DNA from: Chryseosolibacter indicum
Lineage (GTDB): Bacteria; Bacteroidota; Bacteroidia; Cytophagales; Cyclobacteriaceae
Assembly: GCF_018598585.1 (NCBI RefSeq)
Contig: NZ_JAHESD010000010.1
Span: forward strand, 1 to 64,000
Direction of reading: 5' to 3'
DNA length: 64,000 bases
Shown here in pieces: positions 39,499 to 48,180 of this stretch (its first letter is position 1; every line of letters starts with the position of its first letter). The notes below the pieces were generated by a model. It ran no database searches. It saw only the letters and a program-made list of their open reading frames with translations, and was not told the origin of the DNA. Position numbers and translations under genes: made by a program.

Positions 39499-40344
39499 AT
39501 GGCAAGAACGATAGATGAAATTCAACAAAGTATGCTTGATGCCATTACGGCTGATCCAGTGCTTTCACCCGTGGCAACGAGTACAAGTAAAGTGGCAATC
39601 TTTCGATTGTTCACCCGTATTGTTGCAGCCTGCGCATGGACTGTTGAAGTTCTTTTTGATACACATAAGGCAGAGGTAAACGAGACAATTGCTAATCTGA
39701 AGCCGCATACGCTGCGATGGTATGCCAACAAGGCTAAGGATTTTCAGTATGGGTTTGATCTTCCGCTTGATAGCGATGTTTACAACAATGCAAGCTTTAC
39801 TGAAGAACAGATTGACGAAAGCAAAATCGTTTCTTATGTAGCGGTTACCGAAGGCAATGACAAAAGGCTTCGCATTAAGTGCGCTAAGAATGATGGTGCT
39901 GACCTTGCGCCGTTAGCCGCAGAAGAACTTCAATCTTTTAGCGAATACATGGCACGTATAAAAGATGCTGGTGTAAAGCTCAACATCGAAAGCAATCAGG
40001 CTGACAGGATTAAACTTGAATTAAAGGTTTATTATGATCCGCTTATTCTCGATTCAAACGGAAGCCGTATTGATGGCGCAAATAGTCAACCAGTTCAAAG
40101 CGCTGTAAAGAACTATCTTAAAAGCTTGCCTTTCAACGGCTACTTCGTGCTTGCTTATCTCACGGATACTTTACAGCAAGTCGACGGTGTAGTAATACCA
40201 CACATCGTTTCGTGCGAAACTGCATACGCTGCGTTTGGCTTTTCAAGTGTTGACGTTATGTACTTGCCAGATGCAGGGTACTTACGATTTGAGAACGATA
40301 CAGACTTAACGATAACTTTTATTGCACAGGAAAAACTTGTATAG
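39499..40344 (+). CDS. Baseplate J-like wedge protein (Mu Gp47)
   Basis: A 281-residue protein with the baseplate-J pattern: ARTIDEIQQSMLDAITADPVLSPVATSTSKVAIFRLFTRIVAACAWTVEVLFDTHKAEV in the N-terminal helical part and LKLKVYYDPLI-type strands later. Six copies build the baseplate periphery with gpI/Gp48. It is shorter than Mu Gp47 (360), missing part of the central domain. Confidence 0.75.
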   Translation: MARTIDEIQQSMLDAITADPVLSPVATSTSKVAIFRLFTRIVAACAWTVEVLFDTHKAEVNETIANLKPHTLRWYANKAKDFQYGFDLPLDSDVYNNASFTEEQIDESKIVSYVAVTEGNDKRLRIKCAKNDGADLAPLAAEELQSFSEYMARIKDAGVKLNIESNQADRIKLELKVYYDPLILDSNGSRIDGANSQPVQSAVKNYLKSLPFNGYFVLAYLTDTLQQVDGVVIPHIVSCETAYAAFGFSSVDVMYLPDAGYLRFENDTDLTITFIAQEKLV

Positions 40345-40347
40345 AAA

Positions 40348-40848
40348 ATGGCGGTTAATGTAAAGCGATATATAATCAACTACAGCAAGTTTGTAACAGA
40401 ACGAATACCGATGGAATTTAGGTTCGACGATGTTATTGCCTATGTAAATGTGTTAGTAAGCCCGTTGGTTTCATTATATAATAATCTGCTACCGTTCCGC
40501 GATCAGGTTACTTACAAGCTCAACATCACATCGCAAGTTTGTTTCCTTGAGAAGATGTTAAATGATCGTTATGATGTGGTTGAGCGTAGGATTTATATAA
40601 GAGACGGTAACGAATACTTGCCAACATTCATCTTTAGAAAAGCGGAGCTACAGCCACTTTTTGTATATACAAAGGGTGAGGCATCAAAGCCGCGCGTTAA
40701 CATTTACCGCAAGGGAGAGGTAGGACAATTCACATACGATTTTGTTGTTTGTGTGCCTGCTAGTGTCCCATACAATGAGCGGGAAATGCGCGCTTTAATT
40801 TCATATTACAAACTCGCAAGTAAATTTTTCACGATAACGACTTTTTAA
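40348..40848 (+). CDS. Baseplate wedge protein (Mu Gp48 / P2 gpI position)
   Basis: A 166-residue protein directly after the J-like gene. The first half is helical (FRFDDVIAYVNVLVSPLVSLYNNLLPFRDQVTYKLNITSQVCFLEKMLND); the second half is beta (VERRIYIRDGNEYLPTFIF, KPRVNIYRKGEVGQFTYDFVVCVPA). Role taken mainly from position; the second half may bind the fibre. Confidence 0.5.
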   Translation: MAVNVKRYIINYSKFVTERIPMEFRFDDVIAYVNVLVSPLVSLYNNLLPFRDQVTYKLNITSQVCFLEKMLNDRYDVVERRIYIRDGNEYLPTFIFRKAELQPLFVYTKGEASKPRVNIYRKGEVGQFTYDFVVCVPASVPYNEREMRALISYYKLASKFFTITTF

Positions 40849-40849
40849 A

Positions 40850-41632
40850 ATGTATAAGAGAATTGATTTCACACAGCTTGAAGGTTTCGGGTTAACGCAG
40901 GACGATTTTGAATTTATGCAGAGTAGTTACCGTGAAGCAGTTTCAGCGATGGCAGGGCTTCTCGGTGATCTTGTTATTGTGTCTGGTGTACAGCTATCGG
41001 GAGGGAATTATACAAATGGATGGGTAGCAATAAACGGTGAGCTTCTGCCTTTTGTTGGAGGACTTGTTGCAAGCAACATCATCATAGAAGAAACAACTAA
41101 CACAAATCTCTTTGAGGATGGGAATGAGAAAGTTGTTTATTATACACGTGTAGCAAAGCTTGCCAATTCAGGTGGTAATGCGTTCAGTTCATTTGTTCGA
41201 CTGGATACATTAAAGCAGATGAAGCAGAACATAACTAATGCTCAGAATAGTGCTAACAGTGCGGAAGAGATAGCGACTGACGCAGCTGCTAGCGCTAACA
41301 ACAGAGTGTTGAAGACAGGTGATACGATGACGGGCCCTTTGGTGATACCTTCAGGCACGCAGTCAGGCCACGCGGTGAATAAAAGCCAATTAGATGCAAA
41401 GGTAAACGCTGGCGTTGCTGGTAGTGATCCGAATGCCGTTCCTCTTAATTCATCATATAGTATTATGGCAGGTCAGGGTAATAACTTTCCAGCTGCAGGC
41501 GCAAACTTCATTTGTATTACAGCAGCAACTTCTCAAGTAGCGGTGCAAATAAGTGGCACGGGAGCCGGCGATATTTATGTAAGAGGAAATAATGGTTCAA
41601 GCTGGAATAGTTGGCTTTTAGGAAACTCTTAA
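40850..41632 (+). CDS. Tail fibre protein 1
   Basis: A 260-residue protein: N-terminal baseplate-attachment part (about 1-120), a collar with a short helical coil (QMKQNITNAQNSANSAEEIATDAAASANN, about 124-152), then the phage fibre repeat motif RVLKTGDTMTGPLVIPSGTQSGHAVNKSQLDA and a Gly/Asn-rich end. It likely bridges baseplate to the larger fibre encoded next. Confidence 0.75.
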   Translation: MYKRIDFTQLEGFGLTQDDFEFMQSSYREAVSAMAGLLGDLVIVSGVQLSGGNYTNGWVAINGELLPFVGGLVASNIIIEETTNTNLFEDGNEKVVYYTRVAKLANSGGNAFSSFVRLDTLKQMKQNITNAQNSANSAEEIATDAAASANNRVLKTGDTMTGPLVIPSGTQSGHAVNKSQLDAKVNAGVAGSDPNAVPLNSSYSIMAGQGNNFPAAGANFICITAATSQVAVQISGTGAGDIYVRGNNGSSWNSWLLGNS

Positions 41633-41646
41633 TGAGATGATCAATC

Positions 41647-42810
41647 ATGGCAAAGCAATCGCTTAACACACTTAAAAACTGGTTCAAAAAAGGCTTAAAA
41701 CCCCTTGAATCTCAGTTCGCAGACTGGCTAGATTCATTCTATCATAGGGATGCGACTGATATTCCTATGAGCAGCATTCAAGGGCTCACCAACGCCCTTA
41801 ATAGTTTTGTTTCCAGTGACACCATTGAAGCGCTCAATCTTGCTAAAGAAAATAAAGACGAGAAGGGTACTGCGAATGGTTATGCTCCGCTTGGCGCTGA
41901 TGGCAAAGTACCAGAGGAACATCTTCCACCTATTGCGAGTGACTTAAACTCAGTTCTAGAAGTAGGTAATGATGCAGGAGGTCAAAACATTGTTAACCTC
42001 GCTGATCCTGTTGGCGCCCAGGATGCAGACACGAAGGCGGCACGTGAGGCAGGAGATGAAAGCGTGATCAATCAGTTACTTGACGGTGCAGATGAAGATG
42101 ACAACACGTTGAAGAAGCTTGCTGTTAAGATCAACGCTATTCATACGCTTCTAACAAGCGATGATGTTGACCTTGACACAATACAGGAGATTGTTGATTA
42201 TATCAAAGAGCATGAGAGTGATATTAATTCATTGCTTTCCGGCAAGGTAAACATAACAGATGTATACAACGCACTCGATCAAGTCTTAGCGGGGAAGGTT
42301 TTAGATGCAAGACAGGGTAAAGTTCTGAAAGATTTGATAGATGCGTTGAGCGCTGCGATCGCATTAAAGGCACCGTTGACAAGCCCTGCGCTTACGGGTA
42401 CGCCTACTGCACCAACTGCGGCACTCGGAACAAAAACACAACAACTTGCTACAACTGAATTTGTTCAGGATGAAAACGGGAAGGTTGTTACAGCAAATAT
42501 TTCCGGTTCTGTAACTATTGATTTGTCAACTGGAAGGGTCTTCATACTAACCTTAACTGGTAATGTGACAAATTTCAATTTTAGTAATGAGGTTGTAGGC
42601 AAAGCGTACACTTTCATTTTTAAGAAGGACACCACAGAGAAAACCATTTCTTGGACCGCTGGTAGATACGAGTATCAAAATGAAATTCCTCCTGTGTTAA
42701 CTACCTATGCGCTTAATGGAAAAACATATTCGAAGGACATCATTACAGCATTGTGTAGTTCAGCAGGACGGCTAGACTTATTTGAGGCACCTAACTGGAT
42801 ACCCAACTAA
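41647..42810 (+). CDS. Tail fibre protein 2
   Basis: A 387-residue protein. It opens with a charged helix (LNTLKNWFKKGLKPLESQFADWLDSFYHRD), has GYAPLGADGKVPEEHLP, a common fibre motif, then helical repeats and a KAPLTSPALTGTPTAPTA block (about 240-262). That block is followed by a compact head domain (about 280-387). The modular layout is typical of fibres exchanged between phages. The last gene base is followed after 7 bases by the tip gene. Confidence 0.75.
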   Translation: MAKQSLNTLKNWFKKGLKPLESQFADWLDSFYHRDATDIPMSSIQGLTNALNSFVSSDTIEALNLAKENKDEKGTANGYAPLGADGKVPEEHLPPIASDLNSVLEVGNDAGGQNIVNLADPVGAQDADTKAAREAGDESVINQLLDGADEDDNTLKKLAVKINAIHTLLTSDDVDLDTIQEIVDYIKEHESDINSLLSGKVNITDVYNALDQVLAGKVLDARQGKVLKDLIDALSAAIALKAPLTSPALTGTPTAPTAALGTKTQQLATTEFVQDENGKVVTANISGSVTIDLSTGRVFILTLTGNVTNFNFSNEVVGKAYTFIFKKDTTEKTISWTAGRYEYQNEIPPVLTTYALNGKTYSKDIITALCSSAGRLDLFEAPNWIPN

Positions 42811-42817
42811 ATTTATT

Positions 42818-44911
42818 ATGTTCGGACGTCATAAGCCAATAAGATCAATAGAATTCGTAACTGCGGGCCAGATAAATAGCGGGAATCGAATCATGCGTGT
42901 AATCGTATGTATGAGACGAACAACACCGAAGGCTGTAAAAATTAACGTTGATGTTGACAACCAGGGTCTGGCAGGCATAACAATGTCAGGAACGGGTCAA
43001 GAAAATAATGTGCCCTATTCACTAGCTTTTCAAGCTCGAAATAAGCCGTATGAAAATGCAATCGCGATTGCCGGTACAGCTCTAGGCGGAAATCAGCTTG
43101 GCTCAACTGCTCCGTTTGTACCTCCAACGAGAAAAGTAAGAACCACTTTCTACAATACAGACATGGTTTATATGCTCTCAATGGTTAATAGTGGTATCGA
43201 TTCGACTGGTCTATCTTCGATAGATTTTTCAGTATTTAAGACGCTCGAATCATTTGAGGTTAGTGGAACGGTAAACACGGGAGTTGGATTACTAAAATTA
43301 CCGAATTCTGTAAAAAACATTTTTGTAAACGCTAACGTCAACTTAGTTGATTTACCGGCCCTGATCGAGAGGTTTGTTATTAACTCTCTGTATGGAGGAT
43401 TTTCGACTTTGGCTGCTAAACTGCAAAAATCTAGATACCTAAAAGCTTTTCTGAATGGAGGCTTTAATAACAATATCACAGGAGGAAGATCTGGTGCTAG
43501 CATGATAAATTTTGCGACAGGATCCATCGGAGCATTGGATTTAAGTAATACGCAATTAGAACGGCTGCAATATGTAGGCGCACTAACAGGACTTATAATT
43601 CCACTGAATAACTACTACGAGTTTGTTCTTCAAAACATAGGCAATACAATTCCTGTAAGTACATTACGCACATATATAAATCACGCATTAACATGTTCTA
43701 ACCTAACTACTTTCTCGTTCTTTGGTAGGGATTTGAGTTGGTCTCGTCCAATAGGAAATACAGACGTTTCTAATGAGTTAAGGTATTTTTCAATAAGTGC
43801 ATGTAGTATAACTGGCGATGTTACTATAACTGATCCAAAACCAAATCTAGTTATATTCCATTCCTTCAGTGCTTCGGGTTCGACTTTTAAAAATGTACAC
43901 AATACTGTTAATCTTTCAGGAGCCACAGGGCTGCAAACATTAAGTCTTAATTACTGCTTAACAGTAAATCTGATACTGCCCGCTCCAGGAACATTATTTT
44001 CCATATATGCAAATGGGTGCAAGCTTAGCACTTCCGATTTTTGGAATCAAATATTAGCTCATGCTAGTTACTTACAGTATCTAGGTTTAGACGCTCAGGA
44101 TACAACTGTTGGGCTAGGAATGACGCATGTAGATCTTACTTTATTTTCTGCTTTATTATCTGTCTCACTGGCTTCAAATAAGATTGAGGAAATAACACTA
44201 CGCGCCTCTGGGGGACTTAACAGTCTTGACGTGAGAGGCAACGCGGATATGCACACAATTAACAACCTAGCAAATCAAGCAACAACACTTAATCAATTAA
44301 TCTATAATAACACTGCTTTAAATGTCGATTTAACAACCATACCTAATGCCTATGTTGCTGGAAATTTCTCTGCACAAACAATTTTAGATTACAGGACTAG
44401 GACGGCCACTACCAGCCTTCAGGATGTAAACTTCCAAAATTGTCCAAGCCTACACTCCGTATACTTCAATGCTGATTCTGCGAAAAACGTAATCACTAAC
44501 AGCATTACATTAAATGGATGCCCATTGTTATCAACAATGGTTAATATGGATAAGATTGACTTTCCACCAGGGTCAGTTCATGTCTTTAATGTTGCGGGTG
44601 ATAGTCTTAATATGATCTTCCCGTTCGGGGATAACAGCTTTGTACCTTCATCAATGGCAGTCCATAATAATGGCATGTCACAATCAAATGTTGATGGTAC
44701 TATAGATAAGCTTTATTCAAACAGGGCCAAATTCTCAGCACTAGGAACGGTGATAACGGTGAATATAAGTGGCACTAACGCGGCTCCATCTGGCACGTAT
44801 GAAGCTCCAACAGGATTTGTATTAGGAGTAAGTGATGGATCACCTGTAACTGCCCGGCAAAAAATGTATGTACTTAACAACAACTACCTATTTGCAATAA
44901 CTTCTAATTAA
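42818..44911 (+). CDS. Leucine-rich-repeat-like tail tip protein, candidate receptor binder
   Basis: A 697-residue protein read from ATG 42818 (a longer frame from 42782 overlaps the fibre gene). After an N-terminal beta part (about 1-110), most of the protein is made of irregular leucine-rich-like repeats of about 20-24 residues: LSVSLASNKIEEITLRASGGLNSLDVRGNADMHTINNL is a clear example, similar to BspA/DUF285-type solenoids. Such domains at the end of the fibre cassette are likely to contact the host surface. The segment is richer in A and T and uses TTA and TCT codons more freely than the neighbouring genes, so it may have come from another source. Confidence 0.7.
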   Translation: MFGRHKPIRSIEFVTAGQINSGNRIMRVIVCMRRTTPKAVKINVDVDNQGLAGITMSGTGQENNVPYSLAFQARNKPYENAIAIAGTALGGNQLGSTAPFVPPTRKVRTTFYNTDMVYMLSMVNSGIDSTGLSSIDFSVFKTLESFEVSGTVNTGVGLLKLPNSVKNIFVNANVNLVDLPALIERFVINSLYGGFSTLAAKLQKSRYLKAFLNGGFNNNITGGRSGASMINFATGSIGALDLSNTQLERLQYVGALTGLIIPLNNYYEFVLQNIGNTIPVSTLRTYINHALTCSNLTTFSFFGRDLSWSRPIGNTDVSNELRYFSISACSITGDVTITDPKPNLVIFHSFSASGSTFKNVHNTVNLSGATGLQTLSLNYCLTVNLILPAPGTLFSIYANGCKLSTSDFWNQILAHASYLQYLGLDAQDTTVGLGMTHVDLTLFSALLSVSLASNKIEEITLRASGGLNSLDVRGNADMHTINNLANQATTLNQLIYNNTALNVDLTTIPNAYVAGNFSAQTILDYRTRTATTSLQDVNFQNCPSLHSVYFNADSAKNVITNSITLNGCPLLSTMVNMDKIDFPPGSVHVFNVAGDSLNMIFPFGDNSFVPSSMAVHNNGMSQSNVDGTIDKLYSNRAKFSALGTVITVNISGTNAAPSGTYEAPTGFVLGVSDGSPVTARQKMYVLNNNYLFAITSN

Positions 44912-44942
44912 ATAATTCTAACCAATTAACCCCCGTTTAACT

Positions 44943-45155
44943 ATGATTATCAGAGTATGCTGGATGAAATCATCTAAGGCAATTTTTGATGTTCTGGAAG
45001 CATCAGGAACAACTTACTTGCCTCCCGTTTGCGATCAGGCTCAAGCCGATCAGGCTGACATTATAGGAGTTGTTCAAGAGAAAATGCTGACCGACCCAGA
45101 AGAGAAGCTAACAACCTTCCTACTGGAGAATGGGATTGATCCTGCAAATCCTTAA
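44943..45155 (+). CDS. Hypothetical small protein after the tail tip gene
   Basis: A 70-residue protein (MIIRVCWMKSSKAIFDVLEASGTTYLPPVCDQAQADQADIIGVVQEKML). It is the last plus-strand gene of the tail operon and directly precedes the terminator. It could be a fibre assembly helper (compare Mu U) but is much shorter; not recognised. Confidence 0.55.
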   Translation: MIIRVCWMKSSKAIFDVLEASGTTYLPPVCDQAQADQADIIGVVQEKMLTDPEEKLTTFLLENGIDPANP

Positions 45156-45159
45156 AAAG

Positions 45160-45190
45160 TAAAAGGGCTCCTTATTGGGAGCCTTTTTTT
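45160..45190 (+). terminator. Intrinsic terminator of the tail operon
   Basis: AAAGGGCTCC (45162-45171) pairs with GGGAGCCTTT (45178-45187), loop TTATTG, followed by a T tract. Confidence 0.9.
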
Positions 45191-45212
45191 ATGCTTGAAA
45201 GCAATTTAAGCG

Positions 45213-45464
45213 TCACTTAAAGTATGTCTTGAGTGGTAGTGACGTCCACATGATCAGTTCACTTTTAAGCTCGATACCGTGATTCTTATCATGTGTGTAC
45301 CAACAGTGTTCATCATGATCATACCAACCTACACGAAAATTCTCGCGCGATCCATCCAAATCAATCAATACATCTTCCGAAAAACCCTCTCCCAGGTCTT
45401 GCGGGGGTTCCGTTCCTTTGTGCCACATTCCACCATAGAACGGTGAGTTGTAATATTTATCCAT
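45213..45464 (-). CDS. DUF551-like small protein at the right end
   Basis: An 83-residue acidic protein on the opposite strand (GSRENFRVGWYDHDEHCWYTHDKNHG, ending with a MWTSLPLKTYF segment), similar in layout to DUF551 proteins found in phages. It stands alone between the tail terminator and attR, the position where Mu-like phages carry cargo such as mom. The fold and function are unknown. Confidence 0.5.
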   Translation of the reverse strand: MDKYYNSPFYGGMWHKGTEPPQDLGEGFSEDVLIDLDGSRENFRVGWYDHDEHCWYTHDKNHGIELKSELIMWTSLPLKTYFK

Positions 45465-45677
45465 GCCTCAAACTTGCGTGATAAATCAGAGGGAATAAAA
45501 AGGACTTTCCGAGTGATGTGATTCAGTTTCCGAAAGAGCGGTATATTTATGCGAGTGACGAAACAGGTTGAAGAATGGCGCATCCAAAAGACAATGAAGT
45601 TTATCCAATTGATACAGTGGTTAGGCTTAAGAAGGCGGCGCAAAGCCGTGTTTTGTGCGAAAATTGAACAGCTGTAA
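45465..45677 (+). other. Right-end non-coding stretch with two competing short frames
   Basis: Two short plus-strand frames overlap here: 45549-45677 (42 codons, MRVTKQVEEWRIQKT) and 45575-45667 (30 codons, MAHPKDNEVYPIDTV). Only one can be real, if either; the first ends exactly at the inner right-end site. Together with 45678-45827 this is a 363-bp space without a sure gene, holding the right phage end and the host junction. Confidence 0.3.
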
Positions 45678-45697
45678 AATGTACCGTTTTGTTTTAG
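45671..45697 (-). repeat. Right-end inner transposase-binding site
   Basis: The complement of 45671-45695 is almost the same as 21112-21136 (24 of 25) and shares AAAACAAAACG-TACA with the inner left-end site at 8902-8920. Confidence 0.7.
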
Positions 45698-45699
45698 TT

Positions 45700-45720
45700 T
45701 ATGTACCGGATAGTTTTAAC
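45700..45720 (-). repeat. Right-end outer transposase-binding site (terminal inverted repeat)
   Basis: TATGTACCGGATAGTTTTAAC is the inverted partner of 8825-8844. The two right-end sites are closely spaced (within 50 bp), while the two left-end sites are 77 bp apart; a similar asymmetry is known between Mu attL and attR. Confidence 0.7.
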
Positions 45721-45827
45721 GATCTTAAATACAACCTGTTAACGAACGTATATATACCATGAGCTGAATCGCTGCTGAACAGGAATAATATTTTCCGAGT
45801 AAACTTCCATGTGAATAGTTTATACAT

Positions 45828-46961
45828 ATGAGGTTAGTGTTTTATTTCATGCTGTTTTATTTTTTATGTCTGCTAACTGCATGTAAAGAAGAGCCTATAG
45901 AACCAGCCGGTGAGCAAGTGGGAATTGAAGATCCTCAGGATTCAACTGATGATGACACCATTTCAATCGGAAAATTAGATTATTATCCTCCTGCGAGTGA
46001 CAGCACCTGGGAAAGTGTTACCATCCAGTCGTTGGGATGGAATGCCGACAGCCTTAACCAGCTGCTGGAATTTGTTGAGAAGAAAAACACTTACGGATTT
46101 ATTATACTCTATAAAGGAAGAATAGCTGTAGAAAGGTATTGGAATAATTGGAACAAGGATACTAAATCACCTATAGCTTCTGCTGGAAAAAGTATAACAG
46201 CGTTTCTTACCGGGATAGCGCAGGAGGAAGGCCTGATTGATATCAACAAAAAAACTTCGGAGTACCTTGGAGAAGGATGGACTTCTGCTCCTTTAGAAAA
46301 GGAGAACATAATTACGCTTAAACATCAGTTAAGCATGACCGCAGGGCTAGATGAAGCAGGAGATCAATGTATAACTCCTGAATGCTTGAAGTATAAAGCA
46401 GATGCAGGAACAAGATGGGCTTATCACAATGGTTCTTATAATCTACTTAACAGGGTTATTGAGAAAACATCAGGTGTTACCATAGATGAATATACTAAAA
46501 CACGGTTAGCCGATAAAATTGGAATGCAATACTGGGGTTGGGCATCAAACAATATCATTGCATTAAGCACGCGTGATATGGCACGTTTTGGCTTGCTGAT
46601 TTTAAATAAAGGCAAATGGAATGGCAGTCCATTACTCTCAGACTCCACGTATTTTAACTCCATGCTTAATACGTCAAACGAGTTTAATCAAAGTTACGGA
46701 TACCTTTGGTGGCTCAATGGGAAAGCCACGTATATCGTACCCGAAAATGGAGAGGTAATTGTAAACGGACCTTTAACTCCTACAGCACCAAACGATATGG
46801 TGGCGGCGATGGGTAAGGGCGACAAAAAAATATACGTAATACCAAGTCTACATATGGTTGTAGTAAGACATGGAGACGACACCGGTGAAAGCACATTTGG
46901 ACCATCTTCATTTGACGCAGATTTGTGGCAGCGACTAGAGGGAGTGATTAAACACCACTAA
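45828..46961 (+). CDS. Serine beta-lactamase-like hydrolase, lipoprotein
   Basis: A 377-residue protein with a lipoprotein signal ending LLTAC19. The class C beta-lactamase/DD-peptidase motifs are S118-A-G-K121 and Y199-H-N201; a late RHGDDTGES could stand in for the HxG/KTG motif. Family members include esterases, penicillin-binding hydrolases and beta-lactamases; with no resistance context an esterase or peptidase role is as likely. It is the first host gene to the right of the phage. Its 3' end overlaps the convergent AraC gene by 4 bases. Confidence 0.85.
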   Translation: MRLVFYFMLFYFLCLLTACKEEPIEPAGEQVGIEDPQDSTDDDTISIGKLDYYPPASDSTWESVTIQSLGWNADSLNQLLEFVEKKNTYGFIILYKGRIAVERYWNNWNKDTKSPIASAGKSITAFLTGIAQEEGLIDINKKTSEYLGEGWTSAPLEKENIITLKHQLSMTAGLDEAGDQCITPECLKYKADAGTRWAYHNGSYNLLNRVIEKTSGVTIDEYTKTRLADKIGMQYWGWASNNIIALSTRDMARFGLLILNKGKWNGSPLLSDSTYFNSMLNTSNEFNQSYGYLWWLNGKATYIVPENGEVIVNGPLTPTAPNDMVAAMGKGDKKIYVIPSLHMVVVRHGDDTGESTFGPSSFDADLWQRLEGVIKHH

Positions 46962-48103
46962 GCTTTTGCATTCTCCCTGCGATACTCAGAAGGAGTTTTT
47001 CCTGTCATTTTCTTAAAAGCAGTATTGAACGACGACTTGGAGTTATACCCCACTTGTTCCGCAATTTCCTCGACTTTGATATTGTTATATTCGATTAACA
47101 TCTTCTTAGCTTCTTCTACCCGATATTCAGCAGTCATTTCAAAGAAGGATTTTCGTAACCCAACATTAATTACCTGCGATAAAATATGCACTGAGGTTCC
47201 TAGTTTTTGCGCTAATTCAGGAAGAGAAAAATCAGGGCTGAGATAAGGCCTTTCAGCAATCATAAAGTTATCGAGTTTCTTCAACAACATCTGTTGCCCC
47301 TCACCACTCAATGTCGAACTTTTATATCGCTCCGCTTCCTGAGCAGATGATTGCTTAAAAAAGTGAGAATGTTGCATCACCTGGAAACTGGTGAGGTATA
47401 TACTTACTGCGATAAACGTAGCAAAGATATGATCACCGGTATCATGCTGGTTGATGGCCTTTACAATGAGCAACAACAGAACTGTACTAACAACTACAAG
47501 AAAGTGATTTCTAAGATACTTAAACGCATTACTACCAGGCCTCCAAAATGAGATTCCTTTTTGCTTAAAGAACCTTAAAACTTCTACGCATAGTAGAATC
47601 GTGTAAAGCACAATACTTGTCAGAATAAATTCAGTAGCATGATCGGTAAGCCAAAACACTCGCGGGTTGCCATGATAGTGATACTCCTTAAAAGGAAGAG
47701 GAACCTTATACGCACCTACCCATGAATTGTATTTGACAACATCAGGCTGAAGGAGAAAGGGTATTAACAGCACGAAGTATAGCAACGGAAAGGCAAAGTG
47801 CCAATAGTATTTCTTTGACAACGGTGGCCTGGTGACAGAAAGAGCCATTAGGTAAAATGAGGGCCCAATCATTAAACCAAGGGGCTCTGAGAAATCTACG
47901 AGGTAGAGCGTGTTGACAATGTACCCAGTGTACATTAGAAAGATCTCCAGGATACATGCACCCTGCGAGATCAGAAGTACGCCCCAAAATAAATTTACCT
48001 GCGTCTTCCTGTTTTCCCTGGAAAGAAAAAAGACAGAAAGAAAAATTGCCTGAAAAAATCCAAGCAATATAAAGATGGCAAACAAATCGATTTTGTAGGG
48101 CAT
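46958..48103 (-). CDS. AraC-family regulator with N-terminal membrane domain
   Basis: A 381-residue protein. Residues about 5-240 contain seven hydrophobic segments; residues about 275-378 form the AraC/XylS double helix-turn-helix (SLPELAQKLGTSVHILSQVINVGLRKSFFEMTAEYRVEEAKKML and VEEIAEQVGYNSKSSFNTAFKKMTGKTPSEYR). Membrane-bound AraC proteins of this type are common in Bacteroidota and probably sense an extracytoplasmic or membrane signal. Targets unknown; the adjacent hydrolase gene is a candidate. Confidence 0.9.
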   Translation of the reverse strand: MPYKIDLFAIFILLGFFQAIFLSVFFLSRENRKTQVNLFWGVLLISQGACILEIFLMYTGYIVNTLYLVDFSEPLGLMIGPSFYLMALSVTRPPLSKKYYWHFAFPLLYFVLLIPFLLQPDVVKYNSWVGAYKVPLPFKEYHYHGNPRVFWLTDHATEFILTSIVLYTILLCVEVLRFFKQKGISFWRPGSNAFKYLRNHFLVVVSTVLLLLIVKAINQHDTGDHIFATFIAVSIYLTSFQVMQHSHFFKQSSAQEAERYKSSTLSGEGQQMLLKKLDNFMIAERPYLSPDFSLPELAQKLGTSVHILSQVINVGLRKSFFEMTAEYRVEEAKKMLIEYNNIKVEEIAEQVGYNSKSSFNTAFKKMTGKTPSEYRRENAKA

Positions 48104-48180
48104 GATACGGGTTGCTTTACATCGGCCGTGCTACCTGATTATTTTTCGGCCTAAAGTAATGCCTAATCATGAGTTAGTTC

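Larger units (their letters stand above)
8818..45726. mobile_element. Mu-like transposable myovirus prophage, about 36.9 kb
   Basis: The element holds a full set of Mu-type genes: repressor, DDE transposase A, ATPase B, Gam, terminase, Mu Gp29-like portal, MuF, Gp36, virion morphogenesis, protease/scaffold, capsid, lysis genes, contractile sheath and tube, tape measure and baseplate. Boundaries come from terminal inverted repeats (8825-8844 against 45700-45720) and a candidate 5-bp target duplication AAATA at 8813-8817 and 45727-45731. The predicted length is close to the 36.7 kb of phage Mu. The pairing leaves the two termini one base asymmetric, so the exact ends may be off by a few bases. 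All key modules look intact, so the phage may be inducible. Confidence 0.85.

Noticed and set aside
45365-45643. Minus-strand frame of 92 codons overlapping the DUF551-like gene
   Set aside because: Its product is unlike natural protein sequence and covers the gene at 45213-45464 in another frame.
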